Position numbers and translations under genes: made by a program
In this document: piece after piece, positions 1-8,806 of the stretch
Numbering within the stretch: the first letter of the stretch is position 1
Layout of the letters: the number at the start of each line of letters is the position of its first letter
Notes under the pieces: model-generated
Databases searched by the model: none
What the model was told of the DNA's origin: nothing
What the model saw: the letters and a program-made list of their open reading frames with translations, nothing else
NCBI GenBank assembly: GCA_030620935.1
Contig: JAUXIP010000056.1
Span: 1 to 9,254 of the forward strand
DNA: 9,254 bases
Source: Deltaproteobacteria bacterium
GTDB lineage: Bacteria; Desulfobacterota_B; Binatia; UBA9968
Reading direction: 5' to 3'

Positions 1-582
<582 letters not shown>

Positions 583-584
<2 letters not shown>

Positions 585-2217
585 ATCGCTTCTTCGCTTT
601 TTCTGAAGAGGTCTTGTTTTTTTCCTCCGCTTTGTGGCCGGGTTCGAAGTCTCCCACTTCGTGGTAAACCACCTTTGTTTCCTGCTCGAAGGCCCTGACC
701 GAAGGGACTTCTCCCGGCAGACCTAATTCCTTCCAGCGTGAACCCACCTTGTCGTATATCTCTTTGCGCAGCATCGTGCGCCGGGAGAAAACGGGTAAAT
801 AGCGGTGCTCCTTGCAGGCGTTAATGAGAGCCTTGGAGCCATAGGGCCGTTTTTCCGGCGGATTCTGGCTAGGATCGAGCCAGGTGCTCCAGGTGTTGCG
901 CAATAGGTCGATGTCGTCGATCGGATTGCAGCGGCTGCTCATCGCCCAGATGACCTGGTTCATGTCCGTCGGGTCTACGTCTTCATCGACGGCGATGATC
1001 CACTTCGTATAATAGGCCCCGCCCGGCACTTGGGCAGTCAGGGCCAGCGCCTGGGCTGCGTGTCCGGCATAGCGCTGCTCGAGACTGATGACCGTTATCC
1101 CGAACCCCCCGGCTCCGGCCGGATGGGCGTAGATACCTTGAATGCCAGGAACGCCCAGCTTGTCGAGGTCATCCCAGATGCGGGCGGATCGGATGATGGA
1201 GAAGAAACCGCTTTGCTCATTCGACGGATAATCCGCCATCAAGGCGTTCGTCAATATAGGATTTGAGCGATAGTGCATCGCGGTTACATCAACCAGTGGA
1301 CAACCCGCCTCCGGCCTCCCGTAGTATCCGGGGAATTCGCCAAAGGGACCTTCCTTCTTTACGGAGTTCGGTGAAATGATTCCCTCGATAACCAACTCTG
1401 CATTCGCCGGCAATAATAGATCGGTGGTAGTTCCGCGCACCACAGGGATCGGCTGGCCCTTTACCCCTCCGGCAAATTCGTATTCAGAGATGTTCTTGGG
1501 AAACGTCTGCGAACCAACAACCATGAATAACGGATCGATCCCCCAAGCGGCGGCGACCTGGATCGGCTCCCCTTTCTGCCAAGATCGGGTTATGTGTAAC
1601 CGCGCATCTTTGCCCGGGGAGAGATAAAGACCGACCTGATTTTTCCCCTGCAGCATCATCCGGTAAGTTCCAACGTTGAGATAACCGGTGTCGGGATCGC
1701 GCGTAATCACGGCGTCTGCCGTGCCGGCATAGCGGCCGCCATCCAAAGGCCAGTGTTTAGGAACGGGCAGATCATTGAGATCGAGATCATTTCCGGTAAG
1801 AGTATTTTCGTAAAAGGGGGCTTGAGAGCGCGGCACCTCACGCGGGGGAGTGCGTTGCTTCAGCTTGTCCTTAACCCGACGGATCAATTCAACCGTTGGG
1901 GTGTCCGGTGGCTCTTCCAGGGTAAGAGCAATACGTCTAAGACTTGGGCCCAAGATATTCCACAGGTGCTTGGCGCCTATGGGGTTTTTCTCGTAACCTA
2001 TCGCGGACTCAAAAAGGATCGCGGGCGAGGGATTCTGCTTGGCGACCAGATAGCTGATCGCGCTCATTTCCTCATCGCAACTGACGGATCGCTTGACGCG
2101 GATCAACTCGCCGATTTCTTCCACGCGAGTAAGCCATTGGCGTAGATCTTGGATGGGTCCCACATTCAATTTACTCGGCGATTCGGCTTGTGCGGAGCGC
2201 TTCTCTCTCTTCGCCAT
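583..2217 (-). CDS. UbiD-family prenylated-FMN decarboxylase
   Basis: A 544-residue member of the UbiD family, cytoplasmic enzymes that (de)carboxylate aromatic or alpha,beta-unsaturated acids using prenylated FMN made by UbiX. Key positions are visible. NVGTYR at 181-186 places Asn181 and Arg186 five residues apart, like the metal-binding Asn and catalytic Arg of fungal Fdc1. EGPFGE at 289-294 supplies Glu289 and Glu294, again with the family spacing of five. His208 in ARLH is a likely metal ligand, and a Glu in the AELVIEG segment (274 or 278) another. The catalytic set looks complete. The protein is longer than E. coli UbiD (about 497), partly through an N-terminal extension and a Lys/Glu-rich tail (about 528-544) that looks disordered. 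The ATG has an AGGAGG site just upstream and lies 21 bases after the class II aldolase-family gene. The substrate is unknown; a 4-hydroxybenzoate-type role in ubiquinone synthesis is possible, but the neighbour suggests aromatic-acid catabolism. No ubiX is in the window. Confidence 0.93.
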
Positions 2218-2238
2218 TAAAATACCTCCTGAATATTT

Positions 2239-2985
2239 CTACCGTATTTTCCTCCCCGGCAACAGAGAGGCAAAATAAGCGAAGGCATCGTAAGAACGGT
2301 AGATCATATTTTCCTTCATGTGGTCGATGTCTTTCTGGGGCATGGTGATCGGTTTGCCCAGGCAGCTCGCAACCCACTGGATTCTAGCGGTCCGTTCGAG
2401 ATAGATGGCGTGGGCCGTCGAATATTCTATAGTGTCACCCACCACGACGACTCCATGACCTTGGAGAAGAAGCGCCATGCGGTCGCCGAGTGCCTGACAG
2501 AGCTCTACGCCGTCCTGCACGGTGTAAAGCAACCTAGGACTGGGAAAGATGGGGGTCTCGGGAGCGAAGGGCGCAGCTTGATTATAAATCGGTAAAATCG
2601 GAACGCCGGCAACGGAAAAGGCCGTTGCCAGAGGCTGGTGCGTGTGAACCACGGAATTGACGTCCGAGCGACTTTCGTAGATTGCTGCGTGGATCATGGT
2701 CTCGCGTGGCGGGACTTTCATCCTGGTCACGGCTCTCTTTTTGTGCGACTTAGCCCAGTTTTCTTCGCAGACCTTTTTGTACTCGTCGATATCAACTGTC
2801 AAAATATCCCCGCCGGTGACGGCGCCCAGCGGCACGAGCATCGGTTTGATCAGAAACTTGCGAGTTCCGAGAATACGGGCGCTCACGTGGCCATGATAAT
2901 CGGCAAGCCCTTGGTGAAACACGATTCGGTTCCCCAAGGCAACTTTTTCTTTTAGGGTTGTGATCTCTTTTCGGCTGATTTTCAC
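2239..2985 (-). CDS. Class II aldolase/adducin-family protein
   Basis: A 248-residue cytoplasmic protein of the class II aldolase/adducin fold, a zinc-dependent family including fuculose-1-phosphate aldolase, ribulose-5-phosphate 4-epimerase and some aromatic decarboxylases such as 3,4-dihydroxyphthalate 2-decarboxylase. Visible features are GLADYHGHVSAR at 26-37 in the substrate-binding region, Glu95 in PRETMIHAAIY (position of the catalytic acid), the zinc-ligand pair His114 and His116 in VVHTHQP, and a third histidine, His177, in LLQGHGVVVVG. All expected zinc ligands are present. The start is a GTG at 2985-2983, preceded by GAGGAACAGGA as ribosome binding site. It lies 28 bases after the acyltransferase gene and 21 before the UbiD-family gene, so co-transcription is likely. 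The UbiD neighbour makes a role in breakdown of an aromatic or hydroxylated acid more likely than sugar-phosphate chemistry, but this is inference. Confidence 0.9.
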   Translation of the reverse strand: MKISRKEITTLKEKVALGNRIVFHQGLADYHGHVSARILGTRKFLIKPMLVPLGAVTGGDILTVDIDEYKKVCEENWAKSHKKRAVTRMKVPPRETMIHAAIYESRSDVNSVVHTHQPLATAFSVAGVPILPIYNQAAPFAPETPIFPSPRLLYTVQDGVELCQALGDRMALLLQGHGVVVVGDTIEYSTAHAIYLERTARIQWVASCLGKPITMPQKDIDHMKENMIYRSYDAFAYFASLLPGRKIR

Positions 2986-3013
2986 TCCTGTTCCTCAAAA
3001 AAATAAAGGTGGT

Positions 3014-3964
3014 TTACGGCACAAATTCCTCAGAGTGTTGTTTTTCTTCGATCGGCGCCTTATCCCATGGTTGCTGCCAGCGGATATTCATCCAATTCCA
3101 TTGGCCGGGATAAGACCTGACCGTTCGCTCCAGCCACTGGGTAACGCGCAAGGTATTAGTTCTGATGTCCGCCTTGGGATTTCCCGACCGCATGATTTCG
3201 AGCTCAGGGTCGATGATGAGTTTAAGCGTGGCCCCTTGGTCTCGCACCAGGACCATAGGGACAACCGCTGCTCCGGTCCGCATCGCCAGAGTAGCCGGTC
3301 CCCGCCGGGCTAAAACAGTACGGCCAAAAAATGGAACGGAGATGCCCCTGCTGGACCTGTATTCATCGGCAATGACGACAGCCAGCTGGTTGTGTCGTAA
3401 GACTTTGACCAACTCGACGATGGCTTTCCGGCGCGGTCTTGCATGAATCGTTTTTTGTCCGATCTTCAGAGTGTAGCGGTCCAAAAGCTCTGAAGGACCT
3501 CCGTTCTGCCGCCGGTTGACCAAGACATAGGTAGGATAGTCTTCGACGGCGAGCCGGGTCCCAAGCAGAAAAAAGTTTCCCAGATGGGCGCTAAGAACAA
3601 TGACTCCCTTTCCTTTCCGCAGGGCTGTCTCCAAATGTTCTCTACCCACCAGCGGGATCTCCGCGCGGATTTTTTCAGGAGCGGTTTCAAGGGCAAGGCC
3701 TAGCTCGACAAAGTCCCGGGTGAAATTTCTTAGCGACTGATGAACCATGTCGCTGATTTCTTTCCTGTTGAGCCGGTCCCCCAACGCGACACTGAGATTC
3801 CCGACAGAGCGTCTACGGAAACCGCGAAACAGATAAAAACCTAGATTCGCTGTAGCTTCAGAGAGGAAAAAGAGAAAGCTAGGCGGCAGGATTCTGAACG
3901 CGACTAACCCCAACCAAATGCCTACATAGGCGAGCTTTGCCTTAAACCAACGCGTCAGACCCAT
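3014..3964 (-). CDS. LpxL/HtrB-family lipid A acyltransferase-like protein
   Basis: A 316-residue protein of the lysophospholipid/lipid A acyltransferase family (LpxL/LpxM/HtrB), which in Gram-negative bacteria moves an acyl chain from acyl-ACP to a lipid A precursor at the inner face of the inner membrane. A hydrophobic N-terminal stretch (about 12-47) would anchor it. Family blocks are GKGVIVLSAHLGN at 118-130, ADE at 199-201, VPFFGR at 210-215, RRGPATLAMRTGAAVVP at 220-236, and PGQWNWMNIRW at 286-296. The usual catalytic HX4E/D motif starts at His127, but the acidic position (132) is Phe: HLGNFF in place of the common HxGNWE. The protein may therefore be an altered subfamily, or use another acid. 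The ribosome binding site before the ATG is weak (CTGGG). It is the first gene of the minus-strand operon, so its lipid product could relate to the two downstream enzymes. Family assignment is firm; lipid A as substrate is not. Confidence 0.87.
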   Translation of the reverse strand: MGLTRWFKAKLAYVGIWLGLVAFRILPPSFLFFLSEATANLGFYLFRGFRRRSVGNLSVALGDRLNRKEISDMVHQSLRNFTRDFVELGLALETAPEKIRAEIPLVGREHLETALRKGKGVIVLSAHLGNFFLLGTRLAVEDYPTYVLVNRRQNGGPSELLDRYTLKIGQKTIHARPRRKAIVELVKVLRHNQLAVVIADEYRSSRGISVPFFGRTVLARRGPATLAMRTGAAVVPMVLVRDQGATLKLIIDPELEIMRSGNPKADIRTNTLRVTQWLERTVRSYPGQWNWMNIRWQQPWDKAPIEEKQHSEEFVP

Positions 3965-4210
3965 CGAAAACCCAGAAAATTCACAACCTTAGAGTGCCGC
4001 AAGAGGACCAAATCTACGACATTTTCCTATCCATCGCAAGGGGAATGAAACAGCGTCTTTTTGCAATACAAAGAGGGCTGATGCCACAAAAAGGTAGGAA
4101 AATCAATAAGTTGCTGTGCCATTCCCGTATGCTTCTCAAAGGCGGATCTGTTTTTCTTTTCATTTTTTTATGCTAAAAGAGTAAGATTGTTGTGAGCGAG
4201 GATAGACACT
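3965..4210. other. Intergenic region between divergent units
   Basis: This is the only long non-coding stretch (246 bases), lying between the divergent acyltransferase operon and the HELGH-protein gene. It becomes AT-rich with T runs near 4151-4169. A candidate minus-strand promoter sits at 4011-4039. For the plus-strand gene I see a TATGCT at 4169-4174 that could be a -10 box, without a convincing -35. A GAGGA ribosome binding site at 4198-4202 serves the ATG at 4211. A short reading frame crossing the region has no ribosome binding site and no recognisable protein. No tRNA, T-box or other riboswitch signature was seen. Confidence 0.6.
4011..4039 (-). promoter_or_regulatory. Candidate sigma70-type promoter for the minus-strand operon
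   Basis: On the minus strand TTGCGA (4039-4034) and TAGATT (4016-4011) are separated by exactly 17 bases. Each matches four of six consensus positions of TTGACA and TATAAT. Transcription would start near 4004, leaving a leader of about 40 bases before the acyltransferase ATG at 3964. Position and spacing fit, but two 4/6 boxes occur by chance fairly often, so this is a candidate only. Confidence 0.35.
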
Positions 4211-4591
4211 ATGCGTATGATTTTACCCACTTTAAAGGACCGGCGGATCGTAGACCGCCACCTCACCTCTTTTTTCCACGACTACAAGCCGTCGGACTTC
4301 AAAAGGGCGATTTTCTATATTTCCCGATTTTACCACCTAAAGACGCCGAAGGTGGAGTGGTTTGAGTATATCGATTGGGGTAAAACTGCCGGCAAGACCT
4401 ACGAAAACGGGCAGATCCATCTGGTCCATCCGGAAAATTGGAAGAAGGGAAGGAAGTACAATTCTGAGAGAAGGTGGGTCAACACGGTCTACCACGAGTT
4501 AGGTCATTATATCTTTTGGGCGGATGCCGAAACAAAGGCCAATAATTTTGCCTTGAGAATGGTCACGGGAGTCAACAACCACCATAAATAA
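4211..4591 (+). CDS. Small HELGH-containing putative zinc metalloprotease
   Basis: A 126-residue hypothetical protein. It carries HELGH at 95-99, the HExxH zinc-protease motif, followed by WADAETKANNFALRM at 103-117. The latter resembles the E-x-x-A-N-x-F-A helix of ImmA/IrrE-type peptidases, where the Glu (here probably Glu107) is the third zinc ligand. The distance between the two elements is short (8 residues from His99 to Glu107) and the protein ends soon after, so it would be a minimal domain. The first 90 residues are basic and aromatic, with no signal peptide or membrane segment, so it is probably cytoplasmic. A GAGGA ribosome binding site lies 8 bases before the ATG. No helix-turn-helix repressor, the usual ImmA partner, is adjacent. 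It lies 72 bases upstream of ileS on the same strand. Reality of the gene is likely; peptidase activity is inferred from the motif only, and I do not recognise a named family. Confidence 0.75.
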   Translation: MRMILPTLKDRRIVDRHLTSFFHDYKPSDFKRAIFYISRFYHLKTPKVEWFEYIDWGKTAGKTYENGQIHLVHPENWKKGRKYNSERRWVNTVYHELGHYIFWADAETKANNFALRMVTGVNNHHK

Positions 4592-4606
4592 GATAGGCTT
4601 CGCAAA

Positions 4607-4642
4607 CGGCTCCTGACCTAAGAAGGCGCTCCTCCTGAGCCG
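4607..4642 (+). repeat. Short inverted repeat in the ileS leader
   Basis: CGGCTC (4607-4612) and GAGCCG (4637-4642) are perfect inverted copies, 24 bases apart, in the 72-base gap before ileS. They could form a hairpin, but no T run follows, so it does not look like an intrinsic terminator. A six-base match may be chance. Confidence 0.25.
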
Positions 4643-4663
4643 CTCGCCCCTGTATTACCATCC

Positions 4664-7570
4664 ATGGAGTACAAAGAGACGTTGAATCTCCCCAAGACGC
4701 GTTTTCCCATGCGCGCCAATCTGCCTCAGAACGAGCCCCTTCAGGTAAAAAAGTGGGACCACGAGCGTTTATATGCAAGGATCCTTGAAGCCAACAAGGG
4801 GAGGAAAAAATATATCCTTCATGATGGTCCCCCTTATGCCAACGGGAATATCCATCTGGGCCATGCACTGAACAAAATTCTAAAAGATTTTGTCGTTAAG
4901 TATAAAAGCATGACGGGATTTCTGGCCCCGTATGTGCCGGGGTGGGATTGTCATGGGCTTCCCATTGAGCTGCAGGTAGAGAAAAATATCGGGAGGGTGA
5001 AGAAGAAAACACTAGCCAAGCCCGAAGTCCGGCGGCTCTGTAAAGAATACGCGGAGCGATATATCTCCATCCAGAGAGAAGAGTTTAAGCGGCTTGGCGT
5101 CTTAGGAGACTGGGAAGCTCCCTACCGCACGATCGACTACGGCTACGAGGCAGCAGAGGTCCGGGAATTAGGGAATTTAGTTGCCTCTGGGTTGCTTTAT
5201 CGCCAAAAAAAACCGGTTTATTGGTGTGCTTCCTGTGTCACTGCTTTAGCCGAGGCCGAGGTGGAATATGAAGAACTCACCTCTCCTTCGATTTATGTGA
5301 AATTTCCGGTCACAGACCCGAGGGGTAAATTTTCTTTGAATCCCCAAGGTACTTATTTTGTCGTCTGGACCACTACTCCTTGGACTCTTCCGGCCAACCA
5401 AGCAATCGCAGTCCATCCCCACTTTATATACAGGCGGGTTAAAACACCTGCCGGTGAGCTCATCCTTAACCAGGAGTTGGTCGGACCACTAGTGAAAATT
5501 CTCGATTTCGGCGAACATGATTACGAAGTGGCAACTGAATCTTGGGCAGGCAAAGAGCTCGAAGGCATTACTTGTCGCCATCCATGGATTGACCGCGAGG
5601 TGAAAGTTATCCTCGGTGACTTTGTTACACAGGATCAGGGCACTGGTTGTGTCCACATCGCCCCGGGTCACGGTCAGGAAGATTATGAGGTGGGACTACA
5701 GTACGGACTTGAGGTATCAGCTCCAGTGGATGCCGAAGGAAGGTTTACAAGCGAGACCGGCGACCTCGCAGGAGAGTCGGTTTTTAAGGCCGACGGTAAA
5801 ATAATCGAGAAGCTGAAAGACCAAGGGGCTCTCCTCAGTGAGGAAAAATTAACTCATAGTTATCCCCATTGTTGGCGGTGTAAAAAGCCGGTGATCTTCC
5901 GGGCTACCGAGCAGTGGTTTGTCTCGATGGAGAGAAACGATTTGAGGCGTAAGGCCTTGGAGGCCATCGATCGCGTCACCTGGATTCCCCCGTGGGGACG
6001 GGAGCGGATTCGCGGCATGCTGGAGAGCAGGCCGGACTGGTGCATCTCTCGTCAGCGTTCTTGGGGTATCCCCATTCCGGTCTTCTATTGCAGGAAATGC
6101 CACCAGGCGATCCTGACTCGAGAGATCTGTGACCATATTGCAGCTATCTTTCTGCAGGAAGGTTCGGATGCCTGGTTTATCCGCCCGGCTGCCGAGCTTG
6201 TCCCTGCCGACCTTAAGTGTCCCGGATGTGGGAACAAGGAATTCTCTAAGGAGGAGGATATTTTGGACGTTTGGTTCGATTCGGGGGTGAGTCACGTCGC
6301 CGTGGTCGAAGAACATACCCAGCTCAGAGGCGTCGCCGACCTTTATTTGGAAGGGAGTGATCAACACCGAGGCTGGTTTCATACCTCTCTTCTTACCTCG
6401 GTAGCTACCCGCAACAGGCCTCCGTATCGCAGTGTCCTTACCCACGGCTTCACCCTCGACGGCAAAGGCCGAAAGATGTCGAAGTCCGTGGGAAATGTCA
6501 TTGCGCCTCAAGAAATCATAAAGAGGTACGGGGCAGAAATACTGAGGCTTTGGGTTGCGGCCGAGGACTACCGGGAAGATGTAAGAATCTCGGACGAAAT
6601 ACTCAAGCGACTGGTAGAGGCTTACCGGAGGTTAAGAAATACTTCCCGGTTTCTAATCGGCAATCTTTACGATTTCGGTCCGGAAAAAGATGCCGTCCGG
6701 CATGACGATCTTGACGGGCTGGATCGCTGGATCCTTCATCGTACTCAAAACCTTTTTACCAGATGCCGGGAGGCTTATGAGAAATTCGAATTTCACGTCG
6801 TTTATCATAGCCTAAATAATTTCTGCAGCGTGGATTTGAGTGCCCTATACTTGGATATCGTAAAAGACCGCCTCTACTGTGAGGGAGCTGGTTCCAAAGA
6901 GAGAAGATCGGCTCAAACGACTCTGCACCGGATCTTAGAGGTCCTGGTTCACTTGATGGCCCCTATCCTTTCCTTCACGGCAGAAGAAATCTGGAATTAC
7001 ATGCCGCAGAACGGTCGTCGACCGGAAAGTGTTCTTTTGTCTCAGTTGCCTGTGCCAGACTCTAGTCTTCTTATTGACAAAGACCTTGAGGCTGAATGGG
7101 ATCTGCGATTCAAGGTAAGGGCTGAGATACTGAAAGCCCTCGAGGCTACCAGGGACGGGAGCATTATAGGGCACTCCCTGGACGCTGAGGTCGTGCTTTA
7201 TCCGGATATGTACGCCTCACCTTATCAAAATCTGCTCAGAACCTGGCCGGCAGGAAAACGGGAGGAGATTTTCATTGTTTCCCAGGTGAGAGATGAGCCG
7301 AAAGAGGCACCCGACTTTGTTTGGGATCAGCTAAAGGCATCTCGAACTGCTAATGGTGAAGACGCCATTGCTACGATCTACACGCCGACGGGAAGGGAAG
7401 GGAGATCCTACGATAGCAAGCTTCTCGACGGACCCATTGCCGTCTTCAAAGCCGACTGTCAAAAATGTCAGCGTTGCTGGATCTACCGACCGAGTGTGGG
7501 CGAAGATCGGTCACACCCGACGGTCTGTGGTCGCTGTTCCAAGGTCTTAAGATCCGGAGTGGCATCTTGA
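4664..7570 (+). CDS. ileS: Isoleucyl-tRNA synthetase
   Basis: A 968-residue class Ia aminoacyl-tRNA synthetase that charges tRNA-Ile with isoleucine in the cytoplasm. Domains run in the usual order: the N-terminal segment [17 protein letters not shown], which aligns with the E. coli start; [14 protein letters not shown] with the HIGH signature at 64-67; the CP1 editing insertion with the Thr-rich WTTTPWTLP near 236-244 and [12 protein letters not shown] near 326; [12 protein letters not shown]; cysteine pairs near 476/479 and 519/522; DVWFDSG at 535-541; KMSKS at 604-608; the anticodon-binding domain; and a C-terminal zinc finger with C935, C938, C955 and C958. Length and motifs match the bacterial IleS1 type. 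The start is fixed by homology, since no clear Shine-Dalgarno precedes the ATG. It overlaps lspA at its stop codon. No T-box leader was seen. Confidence 0.98.
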   Translation: MEYKETLNLPKTRFPMRANLPQNEPLQVKKWDHERLYARILEANKGRKKYILHDGPPYANGNIHLGHALNKILKDFVVKYKSMTGFLAPYVPGWDCHGLPIELQVEKNIGRVKKKTLAKPEVRRLCKEYAERYISIQREEFKRLGVLGDWEAPYRTIDYGYEAAEVRELGNLVASGLLYRQKKPVYWCASCVTALAEAEVEYEELTSPSIYVKFPVTDPRGKFSLNPQGTYFVVWTTTPWTLPANQAIAVHPHFIYRRVKTPAGELILNQELVGPLVKILDFGEHDYEVATESWAGKELEGITCRHPWIDREVKVILGDFVTQDQGTGCVHIAPGHGQEDYEVGLQYGLEVSAPVDAEGRFTSETGDLAGESVFKADGKIIEKLKDQGALLSEEKLTHSYPHCWRCKKPVIFRATEQWFVSMERNDLRRKALEAIDRVTWIPPWGRERIRGMLESRPDWCISRQRSWGIPIPVFYCRKCHQAILTREICDHIAAIFLQEGSDAWFIRPAAELVPADLKCPGCGNKEFSKEEDILDVWFDSGVSHVAVVEEHTQLRGVADLYLEGSDQHRGWFHTSLLTSVATRNRPPYRSVLTHGFTLDGKGRKMSKSVGNVIAPQEIIKRYGAEILRLWVAAEDYREDVRISDEILKRLVEAYRRLRNTSRFLIGNLYDFGPEKDAVRHDDLDGLDRWILHRTQNLFTRCREAYEKFEFHVVYHSLNNFCSVDLSALYLDIVKDRLYCEGAGSKERRSAQTTLHRILEVLVHLMAPILSFTAEEIWNYMPQNGRRPESVLLSQLPVPDSSLLIDKDLEAEWDLRFKVRAEILKALEATRDGSIIGHSLDAEVVLYPDMYASPYQNLLRTWPAGKREEIFIVSQVRDEPKEAPDFVWDQLKASRTANGEDAIATIYTPTGREGRSYDSKLLDGPIAVFKADCQKCQRCWIYRPSVGEDRSHPTVCGRCSKVLRSGVAS
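7556..7569 (+). promoter_or_regulatory. Ribosome binding site and TTG start of lspA
   Basis: GGAG at 7556-7559, inside the last codons of ileS, lies 7 bases before a TTG at 7567-7569. The TTG overlaps the ileS TGA at 7568-7570 (TTGA). This site decides the lspA start: the frame continues upstream to an earlier ATG-type position at 7465, but that would add 34 residues encoded inside ileS with no resemblance to LspA. The overlap suggests translational coupling. Confidence 0.7.
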
Positions 7571-8073
7571 CCGCTAAAGGAAAATTTATCGGACTTCTGC
7601 TCCTTTCGATCGTTCTCCTAGATCAAGCAACCAAGTTCGTTATCGATCGTACGTTTCCTCTCCATCACTCCGTTCCGGTCATAGAAAATCTGTTTAGCGT
7701 GACCTATATCCGCAACGCGGGAGCGGCCTTCGGCATCTTCGCTGGAAGCCACGAAAGCTTTCGTCGCCCTTTTCTCATTCTTTTTTCTCTTCTGGCCATC
7801 GGCTTTATTTTGAGACTTCTCTGGCGTTTGCCTAAGACTGAAAAAGGGCTGATCACGGCGCTCACTCTTATCCTCGGCGGGGCCATCGGGAATCTCATAG
7901 ATCGCGTCGTGTATGGAGAGGTGATCGACTTTCTCGATTTCTATTGGTCGAGCTTCCACTGGCCGGCTTTTAACTTTGCCGATAGCTTTATTACCATAGG
8001 TGTCGTGATCACTCTTTTCCGCCTCATGATGGCCAAAGGAAACGACCCTTTCGCTTCTCAGAGCGAGAGTTAA
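7567..8073 (+). CDS. lspA: Lipoprotein signal peptidase (signal peptidase II)
   Basis: A 168-residue inner-membrane aspartyl protease that cuts the signal peptide from diacylglyceryl-modified prolipoproteins, after Lgt and before Lnt. About four membrane segments are visible: 6-23, 67-87, 95-111 and 138-155. Conserved motifs are [11 protein letters not shown] near the N-terminus, [12 protein letters not shown] at 48-58, [11 protein letters not shown] at 104-114 and [11 protein letters not shown] at 135-145. Asp112 and Asp139 are 27 residues apart, the same spacing as the catalytic pair Asp114/Asp141 of E. coli LspA. With the TTG start the length matches the family (about 160-170). The gene overlaps the ileS stop, the widely conserved ileS-lspA pairing, and is followed after a short gap by aat. 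Globomycin would be the expected inhibitor, as known for the family. Confidence 0.96.
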   Translation: MTAKGKFIGLLLLSIVLLDQATKFVIDRTFPLHHSVPVIENLFSVTYIRNAGAAFGIFAGSHESFRRPFLILFSLLAIGFILRLLWRLPKTEKGLITALTLILGGAIGNLIDRVVYGEVIDFLDFYWSSFHWPAFNFADSFITIGVVITLFRLMMAKGNDPFASQSES

Positions 8074-8092
8074 AATAGCGCGGGAGCCATGA

Positions 8093-8791
8093 TTGCCCGC
8101 TATGCCTATTTATCGACTCATTGATGAACTCGTGTTTCCCCCGCCGGAGCACGCCCAGCCGGATGGGCTGCTGGCAGTGGGTGGAGATCTCAGCACCAAG
8201 CGGCTGATCTTGGCTTACCAGTCGGGAATCTTTCCTTGGTATGAGGAGGGACAACCTCTCTTATGGTGGTCACCGGATCCCCGACTAGTCCTGGAGCCCG
8301 AAGAGTTCCACGTTTCCAAGCGGCTGGCTCAAACAATCAAAAATGGAAAATTCGAGGTTACATTCGATCAGGCCTTTGTATCGGTGATTCAATCCTGCGC
8401 TACGGTCCCGCGCAAAGGCGAGAGCGGCACCTGGATTACCCATGAGATGCAAGAAGCCTATATTCGTCTCCATCAGCTAGGGGTCGCACACTCAGTCGAG
8501 AGTTGGCTTGGAGGAGAGTTGGTAGGGGGTATCTATGGAGTCTCTTTGGGAAAGTGCTTCTTTGGCGAATCTATGTTTTCCACAGAATCCGACGCGTCAA
8601 AGATTGCCCTGGCTGTTTTAGTTCGCCGGTTGATAGATTGGGAATTTCAGTTGATTGACGCCCAGGTAACGAGCCCACATCTCCTCAGCCTTGGAGCTAA
8701 AGAGATACCCCGGAAACTTTTTCTCGAGCGGTTGAAAGGCACCGTCCGCCTGCCGACGATCAAGGGCAAGTGGGATGAAGAAGAACGCTAG
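8093..8791 (+). CDS. aat: Leucyl/phenylalanyl-tRNA-protein transferase
   Basis: A 232-residue cytoplasmic enzyme that adds Leu or Phe from charged tRNA to proteins with N-terminal Lys or Arg, marking them for ClpS/ClpAP degradation (bacterial N-end rule). Family signatures, numbered from the TTG start, are DGLLAVGGDLS at 24-34, AYQSGIFPWY at 41-50, WWSPDPR at 58-64, GTWITHEM at 112-119, GIYGVSLGKCFFGESMFS at 146-163 with Glu159, and LIDAQV at 187-192 with Asp189 and Gln191 matching E. coli Asp186 and Gln188. Two starts compete. TTG at 8093 has GGGAG (8082-8086) six bases upstream; ATG at 8102 gives the start MPIYRLIDEL, which fits the family better but lacks a well-spaced ribosome binding site. 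The gene follows lspA by 19 bases and precedes the aminotransferase by 15. Confidence 0.95.
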   Translation: MPAMPIYRLIDELVFPPPEHAQPDGLLAVGGDLSTKRLILAYQSGIFPWYEEGQPLLWWSPDPRLVLEPEEFHVSKRLAQTIKNGKFEVTFDQAFVSVIQSCATVPRKGESGTWITHEMQEAYIRLHQLGVAHSVESWLGGELVGGIYGVSLGKCFFGESMFSTESDASKIALAVLVRRLIDWEFQLIDAQVTSPHLLSLGAKEIPRKLFLERLKGTVRLPTIKGKWDEEER

Positions 8792-8806
8792 TTCACGAGG
8801 TAACAA

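Noticed and set aside
1376..2145. Plus-strand open frames opposite the UbiD-family gene
   Set aside because: They are antisense to a complete, motif-rich decarboxylase gene and have no family features of their own.
4041..4126. Inverted repeat GGGAATG / CATTCCC
   Set aside because: It is only 7 bases long with arms 72 bases apart, does not extend, and is within chance expectation.
3994..4176. Short plus-strand open frame in the intergenic region
   Set aside because: It has no ATG or ribosome binding site at its start and no recognisable protein pattern.
3965..4663. T-box riboswitch for ileS
   Set aside because: I looked for the AGGGTGGNACCGCG-type T-box sequence and a following terminator before ileS and saw neither; a protein gene also occupies most of the upstream space.
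5849..6511. Long open frame (220 codons) on the minus strand inside ileS
   Set aside because: It lies fully antisense to highly conserved IleRS coding sequence and its translation resembles no known protein; it is a shadow of ileS codon use.
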